Positions 1 to 12,945 of a stretch of DNA of 64,000 bases are shown one piece after another. The position numbers were made by a program, and so were the translations under genes. The stretch spans positions 146,975,308-147,039,307 of the forward strand of contig OZ023273.1 of the NCBI GenBank assembly GCA_964007475.1, in the 5' to 3' direction. The notes under the pieces were generated by a model, which saw only the letters and a program-made list of their open reading frames with translations, did no database searches and was not told the origin of the DNA. Position 1 is the stretch's first letter, and each line of letters opens with the position of its first letter. This DNA is from Hybos culiciformis. Lineage: Eukaryota > Arthropoda > Insecta > Diptera > Hybotidae.

Positions 1-444
1 TTTTAGTGGAAAAAAAATAAAAAATTAAATAAAGGATAATTTATGTTAAAAATTCTAAAAGGAATAATGAAAATTTAATGTATTTTTTCGGTATAATGAA
101 AAAATAAAGAGGAGGTTAAAAAATTCAACCTATCATCATTATATTACAAAATTTTCACATATGGCCTTGTATACTATATTTGTATTATGTTTCTTATGAG
201 TTGCACATGTAATTTACAAACTTTTTTCTTCATAACGTCAAATAAAAATATGCATTTATAAATACCTACGACCTATTTAATAATGTTAAAGTTCTTGGAG
301 AATTGGCAGAAAACAACTAGCTCAAATAATTTTCACAAGTATTCGAAGACAGAATTTAATACTTTATACCGAAAATAAATTTTTAATTTTTTTTTTAATT
401 TTTATTAATTATTTTAGAATAAATTTATAATTTAACTTAAATAT

Positions 445-558
445 CTAAATACAGTAAGTTGAATTGAATAAGATTAATGATAGAACATAAATAAAATATT
501 TTGGGCGCCAAGTTGGCTTTTCAGTTGATTGCTCACTAAAACTTATCTCCACCTTAGG
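445..558 (-). other. Coding-like G+C island with a 37-codon open frame
   Basis: 490-558 is clearly richer in G+C than its surroundings. The minus-strand frame opens right after an AG at 559-560 and reads PKVEISFSEQSTEKPTWRPK, then a hydrophobic stretch to a stop at 445. The polypyrimidine tract is poor. TTGGCGCCCAA-like sequence here could instead be the primer-binding region of an LTR element. Undecided. Confidence 0.15.
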
Positions 559-966
559 CTAATATCAATATGATTTTAAATTTTAATTTTTTTTTTAGTT
601 TAAAAGTTAAGTACTTATAATTGAAAAAGTCAAAGATTTGAACAACATTAACTGGCAGGATCAATTAATTTCTTAAAGTTTTTCCAATTTTCGATTAAAA
701 ACTTTTTATTATTATGATAAAAAATAAAAAAATAAAAATGAAGAAAATTTAAACATAAAGTATACATTGAAAGACAATTTTGTGGGGAATTTTTTTTTTA
801 TATTCTTTAATCGAACTTTTTTAATTGGAATAAAGTTCTAAACTTTCAAGTGTTTTAATTATTAAAATATAGAGCTCTGATGAATAAATTTTTACTGCTT
901 TAGAAAAGGAATTTTCGTAGCACAGTAATTAAAGCAAAACAAAAATAATTTTAATGGAAATTTCCT

Positions 967-993
967 ACACACACACACACTAACACACACACA
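967..993. repeat. (CA)n microsatellite
   Basis: About a dozen AC units with a single TA interruption. Confidence 0.9.
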
Positions 994-1361
994 AAGAATA
1001 AAATGAAAATATTAAACGAAGGAAAATTAAATTAGTTTTAGATAAAAATCAAAATTCAATTAATTCACATTTTATATCTGTGTGTTTCACAAATATAGAA
1101 AATGATGAAAAATAAAGAAAATATGGAAAAATTAAATAATAAATTTTTTTATAAATATAGAAGTAGGTAGGTACACTCTCTTAGTTTTAAATTTATTTAT
1201 AAATGCAAAAAAATATAAAAATGATATATAAAATAGAAAACAAAACAATATTTAAAAATTTATGCTCTAACTTCAAAATTTATATTTCGAAGGAATTTTA
1301 ATTTTTATATTTTAAATTATGCATTTTGTATACCATTCGCAATTCTCGGATAAAAGTATAG

Positions 1362-1870
1362 TTCGTTACTAAACTGGTTAAGCAAAATAGAGAGAAGTTA
1401 ATGTCTAGATCAGCGGTCGGCAAACTATGACCCGTGGGTCACGGGGTGACCCAAAGCATCATTTCATGTTACCCGCTTCGAAATTTTGAAGTAGTTCCCA
1501 AATCAATGAATATAGTTTTTGCTTACAACAATTGCATATAAAAATATTTTGTTTACAACAATTGTATATAAAATAGAAAGTTTTCCCAGCAATTGTTTTT
1601 GTAAGCCTTAGATAATAAATAAATCAACTTTTGATTTAACTATTTTTTTTTAAATTGCTTTCATATAAAATTGCCACTGACCCACTATAAGTTAAAAAAA
1701 ATCTCATCTTAGGCGAATTTTACCCACGACCAAAAAAGTTTGCCGACCGCTGGTCTAGATCCATGATGGAATTAAATAAATCAGTGAAAGATCTTTGTTC
1801 GGAGTATTCAGAATTGGATTCCGGTGAGATGCTGAATGAAATCGAATGCTTTAAATTTCAAAGCATTTAA
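1362..1870 (+). pseudogene. Decayed hAT-transposase-like coding fragment, interrupted by the 342-bp MITE
   Basis: Ignoring the MITE and one copy of its duplication, 1362-1402 and 1753-1870 form one open frame of about 53 codons between stop codons. The right part includes the stretch SEYSELDSGEMLNEI followed by ECFKF. It resembles a segment found in ZMYM1-like hAT-derived proteins, but this is from memory and unverified. The frame ends at TAA 1868-1870. A hAT-like 3' end follows about 100 bases downstream, on the strand expected if this is the internally deleted 3' part of an autonomous element. Confidence 0.5.
1411..1752. mobile_element. hAT-type MITE, 342 bp, complete with 8-bp target site duplication
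   Basis: The ends are perfect 16-bp terminal inverted repeats, CAGCGGTCGGCAAACT at 1411-1426 and its complement at 1737-1752. They are flanked by exact 8-bp duplications GTCTAGAT at 1403-1410 and 1753-1760. CAG...CTG ends and an 8-bp duplication are hallmarks of the hAT superfamily. No coding capacity is seen, so it is non-autonomous. Inside, a 21-bp block is repeated with a 30-bp period (1523-1543 and 1553-1573). The element sits inside the older hAT coding relic around it. Confidence 0.92.
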
Positions 1871-1929
1871 AATAGATCAAAATTAATAATTGGAAGTTAA
1901 TTTTTTGTAAGATAGTTGAGACAGTAGGC

Positions 1930-1979
1930 GCTATTTTAAATGTTTGCCATAGGCGCCGCAAACTCTAGATACGGCTCTG
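1930..1979 (+). mobile_element. 3' terminal region of an old hAT element
   Basis: Read on the minus strand this begins CAGAGCCGTATCTAGAGTTT and continues with GCGGCGCC. That is a typical terminal-inverted-repeat style of insect hAT elements. The matching left end and the 8-bp duplication (expected as CTTTCTTG from 1980-1987) are not seen upstream in the window, so the element is 5'-truncated or lies beyond the edge. Confidence 0.55.
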
Positions 1980-3626
1980 CTTTCTTGCTACATATGCCTA
2001 CAAGATGTCAAACAAAAGCTTATTAAAGCTTCTCCCGCTTATAAATAAATAACAATATTCATATGAATTTTCGTTTAATTTCATTCCGGTTTTGAATACT
2101 TTTTTTTTTTTTTTCTTCTTATAAAATCTCTTCAACTTTTGTTTGGGAAATATTTTTGTTAAATGCATTTTCTTTATTTTTTTTTACGTTTTTTATTTCC
2201 AATCCCAAGAATCTTATAACTTTTAATTGTTGTGAAAAAAAAAAAATTAATTCAAAAAACAAATTTGTTTTTTCGCTATTTAAAAAAAAAAAACAGAAAA
2301 AACTAAAAATGTTTATGACATTTTGAAATAAAAAGAAAATCGTTACAAGCTTAAAAAAAAACATTTAAAAGAAAAAAAATTAATTAAAAAAATTCAATTA
2401 TAAAATCTACATAGCTTATGCAAGAAAATATGGAAATAAAAAAAAAGCAAAAAAATTGTCATTTGCATTTTTATGACATTGAAATAAAAGCGGACACTCA
2501 TTAATTTTATAATTTGATATTTCTAGCAAATCAAAATAAACTTGCTTAAAGAGAATTAACTGAGAGTTGATTAGTTGGGTAAAAAAAAAATATATATATA
2601 TATAAATTATAATTGCGATAAAGTTTTATTTTTCACTCAACTTAACTACCTACCTTGTATAAAAACCATAAAAATGAAGGAAAAAACTTTTTAGACTGCA
2701 ATCGTAATGAATTTCTAATTTTTTTTGTGCATTTCCTTGACTTATTTGTTTTTTTTTTTTTTTTAATTAACTTAAAAGCTTTTATATGATTAGAAATTAT
2801 TTTAATAGATAAAATTATACACCTTTATTATATTCTCATGAATGAATTCCATAATTGATAATTATGTTTGTCAAATTGAATCCTTTTTTTTATAAATTTT
2901 TCTATGTTTTTCAACATTTCTTGAGAAGTTTTCAATTTAATTATAATTTGAAGGATAACAATCTTAAGCTCATATTATCAAATTTAGTAAAATTTTTTTG
3001 CCAGATGTTTTCGAAAAAAAATTAAATTAATAGTTGAATGATTAGATAATTTTAATGTCAACTAATTATTTTTTTTGATCAGTTCATATCATATTTATTT
3101 TTGAGAAATGTAGAGTTTTAACATTTTAACACAAAATAAACTAACAAGGATTTTAATTTACGGAAAAATTCAAGCTTCTTTTTAATATCTAAACTTCAAT
3201 GTTTTAAGAATTTTTTCAAATTTATAATTTCAGCTAAATCTATAATGATAGATACACATATACATAATTTTTTCTTATTCGCAATCGACAATAAAAGATT
3301 AGGTTCTTCTTTTAATTTTTATTAATTTCTTCATTCTCATTTCCATTTTAAGTGCTTCAGGGTATTTTCATTTTTATTACATAAGAAAATATATAGAGAA
3401 AAATAACAGATATATAAATTTTTCTTTCTTTATTTGCAAACTTTCATTTTATTTTTGTTTAACATTGTCAAAAATAATATGTTCTGCGATCGAAGATTTA
3501 AAGCTGAATTTAAAATTATACTTTTTATTTCAAAGATTCATTAAAGTAAATAAATAAATTAAACAAAATAAAATTTTGGGTATTTCTACATTTTAAAAAA
3601 ATCTTAATGAATACGTGGGGAAATAG

Positions 3627-3891
3627 ATGATATTGTACAATACTTGGTGCAAGCAATTTAAAGTTTTTTCCCAATATTTGTACTTAGTCAAAATGTATTA
3701 CCATGTGGCTGGAGAGCCATCTTTTCAAATGGCTATTGAAACAAAATCATACCGAAAGATTGAAAGTGCTAACTCAATTTGTTTCCAATAACTTATGTTA
3801 TATTTTATTAATGAAAACATTTATTAAAGATATAAGGTTTTTATTTTTTGAGAGAGAAATAAAGAAAATATTATATGACACATTATGTTAA
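3627..3891 (+). other. Coding-like island with two overlapping short open frames
   Basis: This is more G+C-rich than its flanks. One frame starts at ATG 3627, contains MYYHVAGEPSFQMAIETKSY and stops after 54 codons. The second starts at ATG 3703 and runs 62 codons (MWLESHLFKWLLKQNHTERL...), turning A+T-rich at its end. Only one, or neither, can be real. No family is recognised and no clear splice site was found. Confidence 0.15.
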
Positions 3892-4325
3892 CTTAGGTTA
3901 ATAAATTTTATATTGAAAATGGTATTTATTTTCATTTTCTATGGATAAATAAAAAATCCTATATGATTCTTATTTTAAGTATATGAAAACAAAAAACACA
4001 TGAAAAACATACTATTTATATGTATGAATGAAATCATATAATATGTTATTACATCGTTGTATTGTAATTCTTAAAAACTATATGTTAGACCCAAAAATAA
4101 TATATTAAACATGGTCAATGGACAATGTGCTTATCTAAGTTTATAATATAAATATCAATCTATATACGTATTGAATGATATTTTATAATTTATATAATAC
4201 TAAAAAAAAACTGAGTTTAAGATTTTAACTTTTTAGGTTTTTTACAACCAAGATCGTAGCCGACAATATATATTTTTTATAAAAATCATTCCGTAGCTCA
4301 AACACTGATTGTATAATATAAACTT

Positions 4326-4361
4326 CAGTCAACTTGATGAAGTCAGTCAACTTAATGAAGT
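4326..4361. repeat. 18-bp tandem duplication
   Basis: Two copies of CAGTCAACTTGATGAAGT, the second with one change (AATG for GATG), followed by a partial third unit. Confidence 0.8.
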
Positions 4362-6586
4362 CAACAAACTCGTTGGTAAAAAGACTGTGCAAATTGAATT
4401 GTAAAGCGAAAACTAACAATTTTCTCAAGTGAAATGAAGCTCATTTATTTCGTAGTTCCTGATCAGAGTTTACGCCCTATTTGAGGTTGATAAAGTATAA
4501 AGAAATCGAGATACATAAATGAAGTGTGTAATATACACAAAACGTAGAATGAAGGCTACCTTTTCTTTTTGATTAATATATTTAAATGTTTATTTACATC
4601 AATATAATTATTATTATTAAGGTGTTTTCTGTGGAAGGTATACAGATTTTTTTTTATTCTTTATTATTTTATTGATCATATTTTGAATTATTTTTATTCT
4701 GGGCTGCTTCTGATTTTTGCATTTAGAAAATCTTGTTAGTTGTAAAATTTGTGAGTGGTCGTAGGCATATATATAATTTTGATAAATTTTTAAGATACCC
4801 ATATGTGGCAATATAATCATATAAAACAAATTTATGCTTTTATTGAAAAGGATTTTTATGTTTTCTTCTTCCTTTGCCTTGAGGATAAAACATGTATGAG
4901 TTTATATGTATGTGAAGTGAATAGTATACGTATACATAATGTGTACAGTGTTCTCTTTATATATGAATAGAATATATTTGTATAGTTAGCATTTATGTTC
5001 GTTTGTGAAACGTCTTTAATAATAATTTTATTTAACACATGTAATTTTTTTATCCCGGTATAGAAAAAAATTATTGTGTAATCAAAAAAGGACTTACGTT
5101 TTTTTTTCTGTATAAATATGTACGTTTCTGCTCTGATGAATATAAGTCGTAAGTTATGTATTATTTTTTCCTGAGAGATATTCAATTTTAATTACCTAGA
5201 TTCATAATTTTCATAACATTAAATTTATATTATAAATATTAACGAAATTGTGGTATGTGCCAAAAAGTTCTTAAATATTTTTCTCTTCTTTTCAATTATA
5301 ATATATAAATTCAAAAATTAAGCTTCAATTAGACCATTCTAAAGCATAGTTCGTCTCTCATTTAAATGAGCTGTGAATAACAATATCTGAATTTCTACAA
5401 TTTTAGTAATTGAAATTAAAATTCTATTTCAATTTTGTTTGCAGCAGAATAAAAAAAGACATATTTTTATGCTGTTCTTTAATGAATTTCTTAAAGTTCT
5501 GAAAAGCAGATGCTAAAATAAGTACTAAAGGTTTGGGTAAAAAATTTTCCTTTTACAAAAAAAAACAGAATTTTTAATTACATATTCTGAACTAGAAGAA
5601 TTTGATCGATTAAAAAATAAAGAAATAAATAAAGTAATTTTCAGAAAACTAATACTCTTGAAAGCAGGATTTGTAAAACAATAAAATAACAAAAAGGTTC
5701 AGGTTTTTTTTTTTAAACTACATAAATGCAAAATCAAATTTTTTTGAATTATAAAAATATGATTTTTTTTTTTTTTTGATTCTATTTATCAATTATTTGT
5801 TGCAAATCCGTTTAAAAAAATTAATCAATCATTTTCATTGAATTTTTGGAGTTTTTTTATTTTCGTTCTAATTGGGAATTTGCTTTGTTTTTTTCTTACT
5901 AATTACATTTTAATAGCTTTCCCTTAGAGAGCTCTAAAGATTTTTCTGTATACATATATTTGTATAATTTCCTTTCTTACACACATTATCATTAAAGTAT
6001 TTTCGTTTTAATTTTTTATTTTTTTTTTTCCCAAAGATAATTCATTAATCTAATTAAATGATAGTTTTTCAAATTATGTATCCTTTATTTTTTTTTTTTT
6101 GTTTGCTTTCGATAATACCTCTATAATACACATATGTTGCAAAGAATTGATTTATTTGGAATTGAAATTATCCTTATTATACATAATTTAGTTCTTAGGA
6201 AACGGAAAATTTTCCGATTTAATGGAAAATCCTTTAATTCTACAGATCACAAAATAGGATGTTAGATTATTGCATATAAATTAATTTATGATTATATGAA
6301 ACGATTTTATTTAGGTTGGAAATTAAGTAATTGTATTTAAAATATATATACAGGAAATAAAATTTTGATTATAATTCTCATATTGAGATAACTAAATAAA
6401 ATATACATAAATATTATATATTTATAAGAATTATAATGGTGAAACATAATTTTATAGTTTAGGAATTTAATTTAAATATAAAGTGAATGTTTATAACCAT
6501 AGTTGTATATAGTTAAAATCTATGTATGAACATAAAATTATAAAAATTATATATAATTTAAAAAAATCCAAAGTTTTTCCTTTTAG

Positions 6587-6736
6587 TTACAATTTCCTAC
6601 ACGTTCGCGTTTTTCAGAATTGGGGTTTATTTTAAATATCGTACAACTGTTGCCAAACTACTTTGTGAAGAAATGGTTTGAGAAATTATCTCATTATTAC
6701 TATACCGCATATGATGATGAATATAAATTTCTCTAA
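6587..6736 (+). other. Candidate terminal coding exon, 49 codons plus stop
   Basis: A pyrimidine tract ending in TTTTAG (to 6586) is followed at once by an open frame in phase 0 that runs to TAA at 6734-6736. G+C is about one third, well above the surroundings. The peptide starts LQFPTRSRFSELGFILNIVQ, continues LLPNYFVKKWFEKLSHYYYT and ends in an acidic, aromatic tail. An amphipathic or membrane-associated helix is plausible in the first half. I do not recognise the family. A real gene would have its upstream exons to the left. Confidence 0.25.
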
Positions 6737-9145
6737 GAAGGACATTAACTTTTATTTTGATACTTTGAAATTTTTTAGCTTCAGTTGTAGGGATCATTAA
6801 TAATAATCAGTTTATAAAGAATTATATCTTTTATATAATTCTAATTCATTGTAATATACTTAGGTATACACATAATTATAGTATAATATAATGATTTAAA
6901 ACTTTTTTTTTTCTCTTTAAACAAAATCAAAGAACATAATATTTATTTTTGTTTTTTTATCGTTTTACCAATTTTTATCAATAATTTTGTCCCTTAATAC
7001 TTAACTCAAACCATTAAATTTTTTTTTAATAAATTACATTTTAATGGTTGCACAATTTGTCATAAGCATCTTGGTATTCTTTCCATTAAACCAAAAAAAA
7101 AACAAAATAAAATAAAAATTTCCAGTAAAACTTTCATTAATCAAAATAAGGAAAAAGTTATTATAACTTATCAGAAAAAAAATATAATAATTTCAAGTTT
7201 AATCGATCTAAATAGAAGTAATTTGTTCGAGGTATTTTAACTCAATTGCTATATAAACCATTATGAAATAAATTTTTAATTAAATTTATACTTGGTTTTG
7301 AGTTACATTTTAGAAAATTTCTGGCAACAGGGACATATTTAGAAATGGGTGAACACAGAGAATTTTAAAAAGTTTTCAACAAAATGGTCTGTGTAAACTC
7401 TTCTTGTACGTATAAGCTTAAACAAGTGTCCTTTTTATTCAAAAAATTAATATTCTTCTTCATATGATGCAGAAATATCATAGATAAATTAGTGGGTTGC
7501 CAAAACCTCTTAGCCTGTCAATTAATTTTTTTTTTTTTTTTAATATATTTCCTGAAAGATTTTCCTAATCGATTAAAAAGTGAAAAAAAAAGAAATCATG
7601 TAATTTTAAAAATTACAGGTTTTTATATCTAACAATATCTTTTATTTCTCTTTGAGTTTTGTCATAAAAACCACAAAAAAAAAAATACTGAAAAAAAAAT
7701 CCCTAATTGGTTTCTTTCTTGGTTTCCTTAATTTTGAAAAAAAATAAAAAAGAATATTTTATTTTTACTGTAAATAAAAGAAAAATATTGAAAACAAAAC
7801 GAATTTTATTTGTATGAAAAAAATATAAGTTAACATGACAGCTGAAAGGATTTTCTTCTATTATTCGAATTTCTTATTATTCTGTACATACACATATATA
7901 CGTATACTTTTTGGTCAATAAAGCAATATAGAAGATCTTTAATAATAAGTATGTCATTGTCATTGACATACAATTTTTATTTATTTTTTTATTTTTATTT
8001 TTTTTGTTTTGTGAAATAAAATATAAAGTTCATAATGTTGTTTTATTAAATATTGAAATGGTAGATTATTATTATACATTTTTAACGGAACTGAATTACT
8101 CTTCGTTGAAAAAAAATAAATAAATGAAAATTTATGATTAATTCAAAGTATAGATTTATATTTCTGAATTTGTTGAAGATTTTAGAATTGATATTGAATA
8201 TTTAGTTTTTTGGTCGAACCATGGCTAAATTTATATTTGTAAAAAAGATATAATTAAAGTTAATTGTAATAAAAAATTTCTAAATTTAAATGTTCTAAAA
8301 GTTAAAACAGTTACTCTTAAATTATTAAATTGAATCGAATTCTTTTTGTAAATTTTGTAAATATTTTGAAGATTCTCATGAAAATAATATTTTCTAATGG
8401 TAATAAAACCAAAATGAGCGCAGTTAACTCGTGAAATGAAAATGTCACAAATTACATAACACGGTAGAAGATTTTAAAATTTGTTACATACTCTTTTTTC
8501 TCCACTTATTACATAAATTTGATAGAAAAAGAAATATAATCTTAAAATCTTCTTGCATGCGATTTATTTCATGCGATATACAATGCCGCCTAATTTTAAA
8601 CGTCTGTTTTTTATCTCTTCTATTCTATGCCTATATCTAACATGATTATTTTTCTATCAACCAAATATGCAGCACCACTTAACATAAATTACAAATTCTG
8701 AGAAGCAAGAAAAAAAAAATCTAATATAATTGTGGATAGAAAAAAAAAATAGAAACCAGAATTTTATCCCAAAAAAAAAAAAAAACACGAAGAAAAAAGG
8801 AAATTAAATATTAAATGAAAAAACTCAGTGAGCACTAGAGTTAAAATTTATAAGAGGCAATAAACCGAAAAGTCCAGACTAAATGGTGTCTTTTTAAATT
8901 ATTTTTGTTTTGACCTTTTGTTAAGTAGGATTTTTAACAATTTTTATTTTTATTTTGTTTTTTTTTTTCTTTCTTTTTAAATGTTCTAGGGATAAATCAT
9001 ACAGAGATATAAAAGGACCTTTGGAGACAACATAAAGGAAAATAAAAACCAATATCCTAAGGATATCACTTGGTTTTCTCTATATATAATTTTTTTTTGT
9101 GTGATCATATAGTGAGTTATAGTAGAACTTTATGATATCCAAACA

Positions 9146-9176
<31 letters not shown>

Positions 9177-11022
9177 TTTAAGGTTTTGTACAGAATTTAA
9201 TATGTATTTTTCTGTATTTCAAAGAAATATAAAATAAAATGTCGAAGTACAAGAACAAAACTGTATTTTTAGTATTAAAACATACTATACTAACATATAC
9301 ATATATTTGTTGACTTATTATGAACTGATTATAAAATGTTTAAATTCCTTAAAAATATTTAACACGCATACAAATCATTTTTTTCAGGGATTTGATTCTT
9401 AATGAATTTGCATTTTAAAAGTATGTCACTAAAAGAGTGCTAATATTCGAATTAGTCGCCACTATTGTGTGGGTAAAGAAAATTTTAATGCAAAAAATGA
9501 CAAAAAAACAATCATTTGACTGCAAGTTAATGTTTTTAGCATAATAAGTTTCTATTTAAGCATAATAAGTTCAAAATATAAGCTCATTTGAATTTAAATG
9601 CTTTTTTGCATTAAGTATATAATATAAAAAAAAAAATAAATCATGTTTATATGACAAACAAAAAAAAATTTTTCTTATAAAGAAATTTTCCTACCACAAC
9701 TTTCATTTTCTTTGCAATAATAAATTTCAAGAAAAAAAAATTGGAAAGAAAATCTTTTGCATATACAGAAATAAATTTTTAAATTGAAAATGAGAAAAAA
9801 AAAAAAAAACATTTTCTACAAAAATATTGTGTTTTTCTTGTTCATTTTTATTGCGTGTGTAAGTCCTTTTTATCACTCTGTTCATTATTTTTCACACCTT
9901 TTTTTTTTTTTTATATATTTTTCACTTTAAGTCCTTTCTACAAGTATATTTTATACACCATAGAAATAAAACAATTTTTTTTTTTTTTTACTCATTTTGT
10001 TCGCATTTATTTATTTATTATAAGGAAATACTGAAAAAATAAAATGTAAAACGAAAGAAAAGCTTTAGAGACGTCTTTTCAGGACATTTTTATCGTTTCA
10101 TAATGAATTCTTTTATTACATAAATAAAAAAAGAGAAGGAATTCAAAAATTTATTTTTTTTGTATGTATTTTATATTTTGTTATTGAAGAAAAAAAAAAA
10201 AAATTTTTTTTATTTCTTCAAAAAGGTTATGAGAGTGAAAATTTTTCATTCACGGATTTGTTTTTATTATGTGAAAATTTGAAAGAAATTTTCTTAAAAT
10301 TGATGCAAGAGCATTTGAAAAAATAAAATATAAAAAATAAAAAATACATACATTCAATATTCTGTTTTCAAACACGGGAAAATAAAATTTTACACATTTT
10401 CTTCTTTTGAAAGAAATTCGTAGATGTATGTTTTGTTTTTAGTTAGTTTTATTTTGTTTTTTTGATGCGTTATAACTTTATATTACCTACACTCCAGATC
10501 AGGAATAGTATTGCATAAAAAATCAACAACATCATTTAACTTACTAAGCTTTTGTCTATATAAAAATCTCTAATAATTTATTATATTTGTCTAAATTTAC
10601 TTGACTAACGTCAATGGTATAAATTTATGTTAGAAATTTTATTTTAAAGATCTCTTCTAATATATAATATTTAACTAAAGGAGAAGTTACTAAATTTTAT
10701 TTTTTGCGTGTATTAAAATGAAAAATAAAAACCCACAGGTATATTTCTAATTTTTCAGATTGTTTTTCTTATTTGTTATAAAACAGCATTGCGTTTCAGC
10801 CTGCATACATTTATGCTGTACTGAGATAATTTGAAAACAAACACACTGTGTAATATAATGTCTAACTAAAGAGTTTAGGACATTATACTTATTACAATCT
10901 CGTTATATAGCTAAGAGCATTTATTTTAATCATTTTAAAGGATTCATTGTTAATTGAGAGTTTCATTATTTTTGTCTCTGTTTGAAACCTATATAATATA
11001 AAATTTTATGTTTAATTAAAAA
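6737..11022. other. A+T-rich stretch, no recognised gene
   Basis: Simple repeats, including an ATT array at 9149-9176, and homopolymer runs. Two splice-like AG sites are followed by very short frames to a stop, at about 8990 (DKSYRDIKGPLETT) and about 10801 (PAYIYAVLR). Each is too short to support alone. Confidence 0.6.
9149..9176. repeat. (ATT)n microsatellite
   Basis: About nine uninterrupted TTA units. Confidence 0.9.
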
Positions 11023-11193
11023 TTAATCTGTCCACCTTGGACATGTCGAAGTTGGTAGATGGTTTCTTTTAAGACAGGTCATTGTCTTCATAAAATTATA
11101 AACTAACAAATTAGTTAGAAAATTAAATATAAAAAGGTTATCCTCTTCTTTGATGCTGAAGTCTGAGTACACCTTATACTTGAAATCTTCAAG
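11023..11193 (-). other. Candidate coding exon or relic, 56 codons plus stop
   Basis: On the minus strand, AACCTTTTAG is followed directly by an open phase-0 frame ending at TAA 11023. It begins LEDFKYKVYSDFSIKEEDNL and ends LKRNHLPTSTCPRWTD. Both ends are relatively G+C-rich and the middle is A+T-rich, so this could be two pieces. An internal donor-like AAG|GTGTAC is also present. No family is recognised. Confidence 0.2.
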
Positions 11194-11195
11194 CT

Positions 11196-12520
11196 AAAAG
11201 GTTTAAATTTTTACAATATTTTCACTTTAAAATAACATAAAAGGATTGAAGAAATCACTTAGCATTAATTCAAATTAAGATCAGAGTAATCCAGTAAAGC
11301 TTATAAAATTTTCAAAACAACATATATATATACACTTAACAAAATATAAATATATACAAGAATTTAAAAATAATATTTTTCTTTTTATTTTTTTTTTAAT
11401 TTGACATGAACCAAACAGTGTGAATTAATATCAAAATCTTTGAATGTCCTTTCACATATCGCCTTCATTCGAAATTCGAAATGAAATGAAAATATAATAA
11501 ACAAATATATAAATTGACATTGAAAGGAAATGCAAAAACCAAATTCATTCAATAAATTCAAGAATGCATCGGTATTATGTATGTATTATGTATTTTTACG
11601 AGAATGTAAATTTAAGTTATATACATAAATTTGCTTGTCTGTATATGTATATATAATACTGAAACATAGTATATAGCTCAGAAGAAAAATATCTAGAATT
11701 AATTTTTAGAAAATTGAAAAACACCAAATCCGCAATAAAACATGATTTCGTTTTATTTATTTATCTTTCCTTTTTATATTTTTATTCTGTTCTTGCACAA
11801 AAATGAAAACGGATACAAAAAAATTGAAATAGTTTATCGTATTTTATTTTCATTTTCTACTCAAATATTGTTTTTTTTTTTTTTATTTTATTTTGTATTT
11901 TAATTTTCGTATCCTTTTTTTTTTTTTTTTGCTAAATCCCTTAAACAAAGTGTTAGAATCCTTTAATTTTTTCTTTGTTTTTAAAACGATAGGCACTTTA
12001 TAAGCATTTAAGCTTCTGCATATCAAGTGGATGTAGTTGGAAAAGTTTTCTTTTTTTTTATTGGGGATTCACGACATGTATTTTCTTTCGAACTCTATTG
12101 GAATATATAAAAAAAAATATGTATATAAAAAAAAAAAACTAAATAAATAAATAAAAACTGATTTTTTTTTTTTTGCTCATTTTCAAATGTATTTTTTCTT
12201 AAATATCCTTTTTTTCTCAGCATAAATATCTCTTTGGGGTTATCGATTTGTATTTCAAAAAAAATAAAATAAAATTATATAAAATTATAAAAGGATAGTA
12301 ATTTAATAAAATGAAAGAAATAAAAAACAAAAACAAATCCGCAGAGCGTAAAATATTGTTTTCGTTACCCTAGGCACTAATTATACGCTAAGTTGAAGCG
12401 AATTTTCACCTCTGCCCAGCTAATAAAAATGGTTTAAATTTTGAAAATTATTTAAGAATTTCTTGATTTAGGAACAATAAAAATATTCTAAGCATTTCTA
12501 GGCCAATATATTGGAATATT
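11196..12520. other. A+T-rich stretch, no recognised gene
   Basis: Mainly homopolymer runs. 12342-12417 is a small G+C-rich patch whose ends, CAGAGCGTAAAA and the complement of CAGAGGTGAAAA, agree at 10 of 12 positions. It resembles a tiny hAT-like remnant, but no target duplication is visible. Confidence 0.5.
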
Positions 12521-12945
12521 AATAGTAGATCACAACACATGTTAAGAAAATTTGTTATTACAACGAGTTGTGTATGCACAAAAACACATAGACACGAGTC
12601 AATACTTATATCACGAAACTGTTAGGTCGAGTGATATAATATTGACAAGTGTCCATGTGTTTTTGTGTATATATACAACGAGCTGTATAACAAATTTTAT
12701 TAACATGTTTTGTATACTGTTTTAATGTGAGAGGTAGTTGCAATCAATACATTTGCAATGCAAAAAATAAAAAAAAGTTCAAAATGAAGAAAGTAAATAA
12801 AATTTACTTAATACGGAGAATGTAAATAAAATTTACTTAATTAAATAATAACATGTGTATTAACGTATGTAATATACCATTTACCGAGCTTTATTTGCGA
12901 TTGTAAATACAACTTACCGATCACATGCATATTAAAATAATTTGC
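12521..12945 (-). mobile_element. Palindrome-bearing repeat, copy 1 (about 425 bp)
   Basis: On the opposite strand this matches the repeat at 33480-34244 in the same block order: CGGTAAGTTGTATTTACA start block, AGCTCGGTAAATGG, short repeats with near-palindromic ATTTACAT units, a CTTCATTTTGAAC block, a TTGCAACTACCTCTC block, then a palindrome of about 170 bp ending near ACATGT...CTACTATT. Here the short-repeat part is GTAAATAAAATTTACTTAAT twice (12792-12811 and 12822-12841). The 62-bp minisatellite of copy 2 is absent. No coding capacity. Class is unassigned; a DINE-1/Helentron-like or fold-back element is possible. Confidence 0.75.
12537..12708. repeat. 172-bp imperfect palindrome at one end of copy 1
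   Basis: Arms of about 80 bases pair with scattered mismatches, from ACATGTTAAGAAAATTTGTT on the left to the complement of ACATGTTAATAAAATTTGTT on the right. The core includes ACACATAGACACGAGTCAAT. Arms diverge more than in copy 2. Confidence 0.85.

Larger units (their letters stand above)
1..1361. other. A+T-rich stretch without a recognised gene
   Basis: This holds homopolymer runs, the CA microsatellite at 967-993 and the G+C island near 490-560. Nothing else is recognised. Confidence 0.6.
1980..6586. other. A+T-rich stretch, no recognised gene
   Basis: Poly-A and poly-T runs and AT dinucleotide repeats (for example near 2589) dominate. The only noted structures are the island at 3627-3891 and the 18-bp duplication at 4326. 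Open frames near 2119, 4617 and 4856 are low-complexity Lys/Phe/Ile/Asn-rich artefacts. Confidence 0.6.

Noticed and set aside
2119..2364. 81-codon minus-strand open frame
   Set aside because: Composed almost entirely of Phe, Leu, Asn and Lys from A/T runs; no domain, splice or start context.
4225..4428. 67-codon minus-strand open frame
   Set aside because: Its repeated FIKLT segment comes from the 18-bp tandem duplication, and a similar-length frame is open on the plus strand.
8990..9036. Short frame after a strong acceptor (DKSYRDIKGPLETT, stop)
   Set aside because: Fourteen codons; pyrimidine-run AG sites are too common here for this to be evidence.
12342..12417. Tiny hAT-like element with CAGAG ends
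   Set aside because: Only 10 of 12 terminal positions match and the flanks show no target duplication.
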